A stretch of DNA of 15,535 nt from DASRCB01 sp035653295 (GTDB taxonomy: Bacteria; Acidobacteriota; Terriglobia; Bryobacterales; Bryobacteraceae), in contig DASRCB010000335.1 in assembly GCA_035653295.1 (NCBI GenBank), positions 1-15,535 of the forward strand, read 5' to 3'. The notes below the pieces were generated by a model, which worked only from the letters and a program-made list of their open reading frames with translations, was not told the origin of the DNA and made no database searches. The position numbers were made by a program, and so were the translations under genes. Below, piece after piece: positions 10,663-15,535 of the stretch (position 1 is its first letter; the number at the start of each line of letters is the position of its first letter).

Positions 10663-11955
10663 GTGAAACTGACAATCGCGCTGGCTCTGGTTTGCCCACT
10701 CGCGGGCATCTGCGAAATCCACACGCTTACACTCCACGAGGCCATCGATACTGCTCTGCGGCAGAGTCCGGACGTGCTGGCCGCGCGTTTGGAGCAGCAA
10801 AAGGCCCAGGCCGCGATTCGCGTGGCGCACGATCCCTTTGTTCCCAAGGTGTATGGCGGAAGCGGCGCCGCGTGGGTCAGCGGTTATCCGGCAACGATCG
10901 AAGGCCAGCCGCCCTCGATCTTTGAAGCGCAGACCAGTATGTCTCTGTTCAATCGCCCGCAGAGTTGGGAACTGGAGCGCGTGCGCGAGAACGCGCGCGG
11001 CGCGGCCATCAACACGCAATCGAAGAGCGACGACGTGATTTTCCGCATTGCCGATCTGTATCTCGATGCGAGCCGGCTGGCGCGAACCGCGGAATCCGCG
11101 CGACGCGAAGTCGATGCCCTGAATACCGCTGTGACGGCAGTCCGGGCGCGTGTCGCCGAAGGACGCGAGTTACCCGTAGAGAGCCGCCGCGCCGAGCTCG
11201 ATCAGGCCCGCGCCCGGCAGCGCGCCGATTCGCTTATGGCAGACGAAGATTATGCCGAGGCTTCGTTGGCGGTCGTGCTCGGTTTTCCAGCCGACGATCG
11301 CGTGCGTCCGTCGCAGGCGGAGAACGGAACTATGGGAGCTCTCGCGGACGGCGCACCGGCCACGCCCGAGGAAGCCGTCGACCTCGCGGTGAAGAACAGC
11401 AAACAGCTGCGCCTGCTCGAATCCCAGCTTCAGGCCGCCAACTTTCAGCTACGCGAGCAGAAGGCGCAGCGGCTGCCGCAGGCGGACCTGATCGCGCAAT
11501 ACAACCTGTTGTCGAAATACAACTACACTCAGGTGTTTACGAAATTCCAGCGCAACAACGGGGAGCTCGGTGTCGCGTTCCGTATTCCATTGCTGCTGGG
11601 AACCGCGCCCAGCGGCGCCGAGCAGGAGGCCGAGTCCGATCAGGCGCGCCTCAGAGTGCAGGTTAACGCGACCCGGAATCAAATCGCGCTGGAGGCGCGC
11701 AAAGCCTTCGACGATGTCCGCCGCGGCGAGGATGCGCGCCGCGTTGCCCGCCTCGACCTCGACGTCGCCCGCGAAGAACTGTCCGTGGTGCTGGCCCAGT
11801 CCGATGAAGGGCGCGCGACGGCGCGGCAGGTGGACCAGGCGCGCTTCACCGAACAGGAGAAGTGGATCGCGTATTATCAGGCCGAGCACGCTGTGGAACG
11901 CGCCCGGCTGGCATTGCTTCACCAGACCGGAACTCTCACTGCCGCGCTGCGGTAA
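10663..11955 (+). CDS. TolC-family outer-membrane efflux protein
   Basis: Outer-membrane factor of the TolC/OEP family (430 aa), expected to form a trimeric channel through the outer membrane and periplasm for RND, MFS or ABC exporters. From GTG 10663 it has a short signal peptide (MKLTIALALVCPLAGICEIH), then two OEP repeats (about 22-205 and 225-425). Each begins with the typical LHEAIDTALRQSPD-like or PEEAVDLAVKNSKQL-like helix and carries long Ala/Arg/Gln-rich coiled helices. FRIPLLLG marks the beta-strand part of the second repeat. Length is normal. The start is inferred from the signal peptide; AAGGG abuts the GTG unusually closely, and an in-frame CTG six bases later has better spacing but would lose the signal lysine. 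No periplasmic adaptor or pump is adjacent, so the exported substrate cannot be guessed. Confidence 0.88.
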   Translation: MKLTIALALVCPLAGICEIHTLTLHEAIDTALRQSPDVLAARLEQQKAQAAIRVAHDPFVPKVYGGSGAAWVSGYPATIEGQPPSIFEAQTSMSLFNRPQSWELERVRENARGAAINTQSKSDDVIFRIADLYLDASRLARTAESARREVDALNTAVTAVRARVAEGRELPVESRRAELDQARARQRADSLMADEDYAEASLAVVLGFPADDRVRPSQAENGTMGALADGAPATPEEAVDLAVKNSKQLRLLESQLQAANFQLREQKAQRLPQADLIAQYNLLSKYNYTQVFTKFQRNNGELGVAFRIPLLLGTAPSGAEQEAESDQARLRVQVNATRNQIALEARKAFDDVRRGEDARRVARLDLDVAREELSVVLAQSDEGRATARQVDQARFTEQEKWIAYYQAEHAVERARLALLHQTGTLTAALR

Positions 11956-11958
11956 AAT
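11953..11958 (+). promoter_or_regulatory. Putative -10 box (TAAAAT) before the TPR gene
   Basis: TAAAAT overlaps the TAA stop of the TolC-like gene and lies 119 bp before the TPR gene start. It is the same hexamer as the box before purQ. No convincing -35 at 16-18 bp was found. The 122-bp gap here is larger than other same-strand gaps in the window, which fits separate transcription of the TPR and protease genes, but read-through from the TolC-like gene is not excluded. Confidence 0.35.
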
Positions 11959-12077
11959 CCGTTGAGACGTTAGTTACGGTACGCCTGGGATGCCGCCGGG
12001 CCGCGAAACGGTACCGATCCGTTCTGTTCGAGCCGTCCGCTCGCCCGGTAAGCTGGAGTGTGTTGCTGAGGTCGAAG

Positions 12078-14444
12078 ATGAAGTTCCTGAGAATCCTGAT
12101 CGTTGTTCCGTTGCTGCTGCTGAGTGTTTCGTGCAGCAGGGATCCCAAAGCCCTGGTAGCGAACGGCAACAAGTATTTCGCAAGGGAGAAATACAAGGAA
12201 GCGTCGATCATGTACCGGCGCGCGTTGCAGAAGGACCGTAAGAACGCCGAAGCGTGGTACCGTCTCGGCCTCGTCGATCTGCGCACGCGGCAGTACGCGG
12301 AAGCGGCCGGAGCGTTCACACGCGCCGCGCAACTGGATCCGTCGAACGTCGATGCCGCGGGGAAGCTCGCCGATCTGTACTTCGCTGCTTCCATGTTCGA
12401 CGCCGCGCACCGCAAACAGGACCTCGGCGAAGTGAAAAACATCGCCTCCGAACTGCTCCGCAGGAATCCGCACTCCTATGACGGGCATCGGCTCTCGGGT
12501 TATATAGCCCTGACCGAGAACAAGCTCCAGGATGCGGTGGATCATTTCAACGACGCCAATCAGGAGAAACCGGACCAGCCCGAAGTCATGCTGGCGCTCT
12601 GCCAGGCTCTTGCCGCCGTCAACCGCAGACCCGAGGCCGAGAAGCTCGCCCGGCAACTCATCGATCACCATCGCAACGATGCCGCGGCGTATGACTTTCT
12701 GGTTCGTCTTTACATCACCGAAAATCGGCGCGACGACGCGGAAGCGGCGCTGAAGGAAAAGGTGGCTAACAACCCCTCCGTCGGCGCGTACCAGATTCAG
12801 CTGGCGCGGTTCTATCTCGCGCTCGGAAAGCCGGACCAGTCCCAGGCGGTGCTCAACCATCTGACGTCCGACCTGAAGACGTACCCCGACGCCTGGATGC
12901 TGGTGGGCGAATACTATCAGACGCTCAACACCCCGAATCATGCCGAGCAGGCGCTGAACGCCTTCCAGCACGGAGAAGAAGCCGATCCGAAGAACAAAGT
13001 TGCTTATCAGAAACGGCGCGCGCAGGCTCTGATCACCGCCAACCGCATTCCCGAGGCGGGCGCCCTGGTGGACCAGATTCTGAAGGAGCAGCCTAATGAT
13101 CCGGAAGCGATCGCGGTGCGCGCGGCCATGGACATTCACACCGGCCAGAAGGACAAGGTGCTGAAGGCCATCAATGCCCTGCAGCCCCTGGTAGGCAAAT
13201 ATCCGAACGTCGCAGCGACTTCCATGCTCCACCTGAATCTGGGGCGCGCCTATCTGATGAAGGCCGGATTTGATGCCGGCGATCCCGATCCCGCAAAGCG
13301 GCAAAACGATCTCGATCAGGCGCGTATTCAGCTGGAGCAGACGATACAGAACGGCAAGGGCCGCAGCGCCGCCGCGGAAACGCTGCTGGCCGATGTGCAG
13401 ATGCAGCGCGGCGACTACGCCAAGGTAGCGCAGCTTGCCGACGACATTCTCAACAATGACCCCATGAACGCGTGGGCTCATCTCACGCGCGCGAAAGCGC
13501 TGATCGCCATGCGCGAGCCGGAAAAGGCCCGGGAGGACCTCACAAACCTGCTGGACCAGAATCCGAAAAATACGGATGCGCGGTACGAACTGGCGCTGCT
13601 CGATTATCAGCAAAAGAAGTACAAGGACGCCGAGGCGGGTTTCGACAAGGTACTCCAGGCGGGCGACCAGCGGGGCTATGCGGGGGTGATGGAGTCCCGG
13701 CTGGCGCAGGGGGAATATGCCTCCGTGCTGAACGACCTTCAGGCGAAGCTCGCCACCGACCCGAAGAACTCGCAGCTGCGCCTTGCCCTTGCCGGGGCGC
13801 AGACGCGCGCCGGGAAGCTCCAGGACGCCATCGCCAGCTACCGCCAGGTGCTGGACTCTTCGCCGAATGCATTGCCGGCGGCGAGAGCCGATCTGATGCT
13901 GCGAATCGCCGCGGTCCAGCGTGTGGCCGGCGACACGAATGGGGCGATGCAGACGCTCCAGAACGCGCGCCGGACCATGCCCAGCAATTCCGCTGTTATG
14001 ACCCAGATTGCGCTCCTGTACGACACCACGGGACAGAAGGAGCAGGCGCGTGACGAATACGAGAAAGTGCTCAAAATCGATCCCGACAACGTTACCGCGC
14101 TGAACAATCTCGCATTTCTGAAGGCGGAAGACTCGGTGGACCTCGATCGCGCCCTGACGCTGGCCCAGCGCGCGCGCCAGAAGCAGCCCGACAACCTGGA
14201 TATCCAGGACACGCTGGCGCTCATTTATCTGCGGAAGAACCTCACGGAAGAAAGCCTGCGGCTGATGAACGAGCTGGTGGACAAAGACCCGCGGCGCTCG
14301 ACGTTCCACTATCATCGGGCGCTGGCTCTGGTGCAGAAAGGCGATAACGTCACCGCGAAGCGCGAGCTCAATGATGCGCTGCAGGACAAGCCGCCGGCGC
14401 TGGAGCAGGGCAAGATTCGGGAGTTGATCGCGAAAATCGGCTAG
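12078..14444 (+). CDS. Large TPR-repeat protein, probable lipoprotein
   Basis: 788-residue protein made almost wholly of tetratricopeptide repeats, a helical scaffold for protein-protein contacts. It starts at ATG 12078, with GAGG six bases before it (12068-12071). The N-terminus is a secretion signal (MKFLRILIVVPLLLLSVSCS) with Cys19. The lipobox SVSC is imperfect at -3, so lipidation is likely but not certain. Repeats begin at about residue 25 (ANGNKYFAREKYKEA, AWYRLGLVDLRTRQYAEAAGAF) and run almost to the end, with the clearest consensus near the C-terminus (ALLYDTTGQKEQARDEYEKVLKIDPDN). Around residues 385-440 a less regular stretch (KAGFDAGDPDPAKRQNDLDQ) interrupts them. The architecture resembles the PrsT-type TPR lipoproteins of PEP-CTERM/exosortase loci. 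The next gene, a CAAX-type protease in the same frame 12 nt downstream, strengthens that comparison. Exact role unknown. Confidence 0.85.
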   Translation: MKFLRILIVVPLLLLSVSCSRDPKALVANGNKYFAREKYKEASIMYRRALQKDRKNAEAWYRLGLVDLRTRQYAEAAGAFTRAAQLDPSNVDAAGKLADLYFAASMFDAAHRKQDLGEVKNIASELLRRNPHSYDGHRLSGYIALTENKLQDAVDHFNDANQEKPDQPEVMLALCQALAAVNRRPEAEKLARQLIDHHRNDAAAYDFLVRLYITENRRDDAEAALKEKVANNPSVGAYQIQLARFYLALGKPDQSQAVLNHLTSDLKTYPDAWMLVGEYYQTLNTPNHAEQALNAFQHGEEADPKNKVAYQKRRAQALITANRIPEAGALVDQILKEQPNDPEAIAVRAAMDIHTGQKDKVLKAINALQPLVGKYPNVAATSMLHLNLGRAYLMKAGFDAGDPDPAKRQNDLDQARIQLEQTIQNGKGRSAAAETLLADVQMQRGDYAKVAQLADDILNNDPMNAWAHLTRAKALIAMREPEKAREDLTNLLDQNPKNTDARYELALLDYQQKKYKDAEAGFDKVLQAGDQRGYAGVMESRLAQGEYASVLNDLQAKLATDPKNSQLRLALAGAQTRAGKLQDAIASYRQVLDSSPNALPAARADLMLRIAAVQRVAGDTNGAMQTLQNARRTMPSNSAVMTQIALLYDTTGQKEQARDEYEKVLKIDPDNVTALNNLAFLKAEDSVDLDRALTLAQRARQKQPDNLDIQDTLALIYLRKNLTEESLRLMNELVDKDPRRSTFHYHRALALVQKGDNVTAKRELNDALQDKPPALEQGKIRELIAKIG

Positions 14445-14456
14445 CGAGCGGCCGCA

Positions 14457-15131
14457 TTGGAATACAGCCCCGCCGGGTCCACGCCGCGCTACGTTGTTCC
14501 GTTCCTCGCGTTTCTGGCCTTTCTGGCGCTGCACTCGCTGTGGCCGCTGCCGCCGCGAGTCGATTTCCTCCTGCGCGACGTAACAATCGGCGCAGTGCTG
14601 ATGTTCTACTCGCGGCCGGTAATCGTTCTGCGGACGCGCTTCCTGGTGGCGAGCGCGGTGCTCGGGCTGATCGTGTTCCTCATCTGGATTGGCCCAGACG
14701 TTTTATTTCCGGCCTACCGGCGCTCGGTGGTATTTCAGAATTCATTGACCGGGTTATCGCGAACCAGCCTGCCGCAGGCATCGTTGTCCGATCCCGTTGT
14801 TCTGGTGCTGCGGGTCGTGCAGGCGGTGGTAATCGTGCCGATTATAGAGGAGCTGTTCTGGCGCGCGTGGCTGCTGCGCTGGCTCATCTCTCCGCGATTC
14901 GCGGCCATGCGCATGGGCACTTACAACGCGGCGGCATTCTGGATCGTGGCCCTGCTCTTCGCCTCCGAGCACGGTCCGTGGTGGGACGTGGGGCTGATCG
15001 CGGGGATTGCCTATAACTGGTGGATCGTACGCACGAAAAGCCTGGCCGACTGCATTCTGGCGCATGCGGTGACGAATGCGCTGTTGTGCGCGTGGGTGAT
15101 TACGCGGCATCAGTGGCAGTACTGGCTGTAA
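14457..15131 (+). CDS. CPBP/CAAX-type intramembrane protease, PEP-CTERM-associated-like
   Basis: Integral membrane protein of 224 aa in the CPBP (Abi/CAAX protease) superfamily. It has about seven hydrophobic segments and all three motifs: EELFWR (Glu131, Glu132, Arg136), FASEH (Phe168...His172) and HAVTN (His203...Asn207), with YNWW (186-189) between. The pattern EELFWRAWLLRWLI, then the FASEH, YNWW and RTKSLADCILAHA segments, recalls the 'CAAX prenyl protease-related' family defined from PEP-CTERM genomes; this is from memory. Such enzymes are glutamic-type intramembrane endopeptidases. The start is taken as TTG 14457, 12 nt after the TPR stop, because the first helix begins by residue 12 and no ATG or GTG lies between. 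Upstream purines (GAGCGG) make a weak ribosome site. It is probably co-transcribed with the TPR gene. Substrate unknown; no exosortase is in the window. Confidence 0.85.
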   Translation: MEYSPAGSTPRYVVPFLAFLAFLALHSLWPLPPRVDFLLRDVTIGAVLMFYSRPVIVLRTRFLVASAVLGLIVFLIWIGPDVLFPAYRRSVVFQNSLTGLSRTSLPQASLSDPVVLVLRVVQAVVIVPIIEELFWRAWLLRWLISPRFAAMRMGTYNAAAFWIVALLFASEHGPWWDVGLIAGIAYNWWIVRTKSLADCILAHAVTNALLCAWVITRHQWQYWL

Positions 15132-15162
15132 GTTCCAGTCTTCCAAACCGGCGCTATTCATC

Positions 15163-15202
15163 AAGCAAAAGACCCCGCCCCCGCTTGCGCGCGAGCGGGG
15201 TC
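15163..15202 (-). terminator. Intrinsic terminator of groEL
   Basis: Read on the minus strand after the groEL stop: arm GACCCCGC (15202-15195), a 16-base loop that can partly pair internally, arm GCGGGGTC (15178-15171), then TTTTGCTT (15170-15163). An alternative 7-bp stem CCCCGCT/AGCGGGG is possible. The eight-bp perfect GC stem plus T-run make this the most convincing terminator in the window. On the plus strand no T-run follows, so it is at best a partial terminator for the convergent protease gene. Confidence 0.8.
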
Positions 15203-15231
15203 ACGTAAACGACCAGACTGTCAGCCCGACC

Positions 15232-15535
15232 TTAGTAGTCCATGTCCGGACCGTGCCCGCCGGGCCCGGCCGGAGCAGCCGCCTTCTTCTCCGGGATCTC
15301 CGCGATCAGAGCCTCCGTAGTCAGCATCAGTGCCGCGATCGAGCTTGCGTTCTGCAGCGCCGAGCGGGTCACCTTGGTGGGGTCGATCACGCCGGCCGCA
15401 ACCAGGTCCTCGTACTGCAGGGTGGCCGCGTTGAACCCGAACTTCGGATTCTCATTGGCCCGCACCTTCTCGATCACGATCGCGCCTTCGTAGCCGGCAT
15501 TGCCCACGATCTGGCGAACCGGCTCCTCACAGGCG
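15232..15535 (-). CDS. groEL: Chaperonin GroEL, C-terminal fragment cut by window edge
   Basis: The last 100 residues of the 60-kDa chaperonin; the 5' part lies beyond the right edge. The frame is open to base 15535 and begins ACEEPVRQIVGNAGYEG. The C-terminal equatorial-domain signature is clear: NPKFGFNAATLQYEDL, then AAGVIDPTKVTRSALQNA (an almost invariant GroEL segment), then SIAALMLTTEALIAE and IPEKK. The flexible tail reads AAAPAGPGGHGPDMDY and lacks the GGM repeats of Escherichia coli GroEL. The gene ends in TAA at 15232, and a strong terminator follows. GroEL folds nascent proteins in the cytoplasm with GroES, which is not visible here. Identity is certain; whether this is the groES-linked copy cannot be told. 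Confidence 0.96.
   Translation of the reverse strand, partial: ACEEPVRQIVGNAGYEGAIVIEKVRANENPKFGFNAATLQYEDLVAAGVIDPTKVTRSALQNASSIAALMLTTEALIAEIPEKKAAAPAGPGGHGPDMDY

Noticed and set aside
11862..12077. N-terminal 72-codon extension of the TPR gene overlapping the TolC-like gene
   Set aside because: It would place the secretion signal internally; ATG 12078 has its own GAGG ribosome site.
11970..14534. Very long minus-strand open frame (about 850 codons) antisense to the TPR gene
   Set aside because: It mirrors the TPR codons; GC-biased third positions suppress stops on the opposite strand. The translation is low in recognisable motifs, while the plus strand shows clear TPR repeats.

Overview
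The window is GC-rich, densely coded DNA that reads as a chromosomal segment of an Acidobacteriota member, probably from the Solibacter/Bryobacter side of the phylum. The main reasons are a long MacB/FtsX-type permease without an ATPase domain (the 'acidobacterial duplicated orphan permease', ADOP, architecture) and TAAAAT boxes placed just before genes. The taxonomy is inferred from gene style, not from a marker gene. No tRNA, rRNA, CRISPR array, insertion sequence or prophage gene was seen. Nine genes are complete or nearly so, and two are cut by the window edges.

Layout. (1) 1-2257, minus: an ADOP-type permease whose 3' end lies outside the left edge. (2) 2399-6723, plus: a compact purine operon purQ-purL-purF. 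purQ and purL overlap by 4 nt and purL-purF are 27 nt apart. Together they encode the glutaminase and synthetase subunits of FGAM synthase and the first committed enzyme, PRPP amidotransferase. The small third subunit PurS is not encoded here. A hairpin with a T-rich tail follows purF. (3) 6795-10307, minus, transcribed in the order ymdB -> hutI-like -> ftcD: a YmdB-type metallophosphoesterase, an imidazolonepropionase-like amidohydrolase, and a fused glutamate formiminotransferase/cyclodeaminase. The last two overlap by 19 nt and are probably translationally coupled. By context they would be the last steps of histidine breakdown (imidazolonepropionate -> formiminoglutamate -> glutamate plus a C1-folate). 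However, the amidohydrolase lacks several residues expected of true HutI. (4) 10308-10662: a 355-bp divergent spacer without a convincing gene. (5) 10663-15131, plus: a TolC-family outer-membrane protein, a 788-residue TPR protein with a lipoprotein-like signal, and an integral-membrane CPBP/CAAX-type protease resembling the form found with PEP-CTERM/exosortase systems. (6) 15232-15535, minus: the C-terminal end of GroEL, followed on its own strand by a strong intrinsic terminator.

Most of the window is ordinary housekeeping and envelope biology. The two places that deserve attention are the HutI-like protein with a rewired active site beside a formimino-folate enzyme, and the TPR lipoprotein/CAAX-protease pair, which looks like a fragment of a protein-sorting or exopolysaccharide-linked system. 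Nothing in the window shows a wholly new system.
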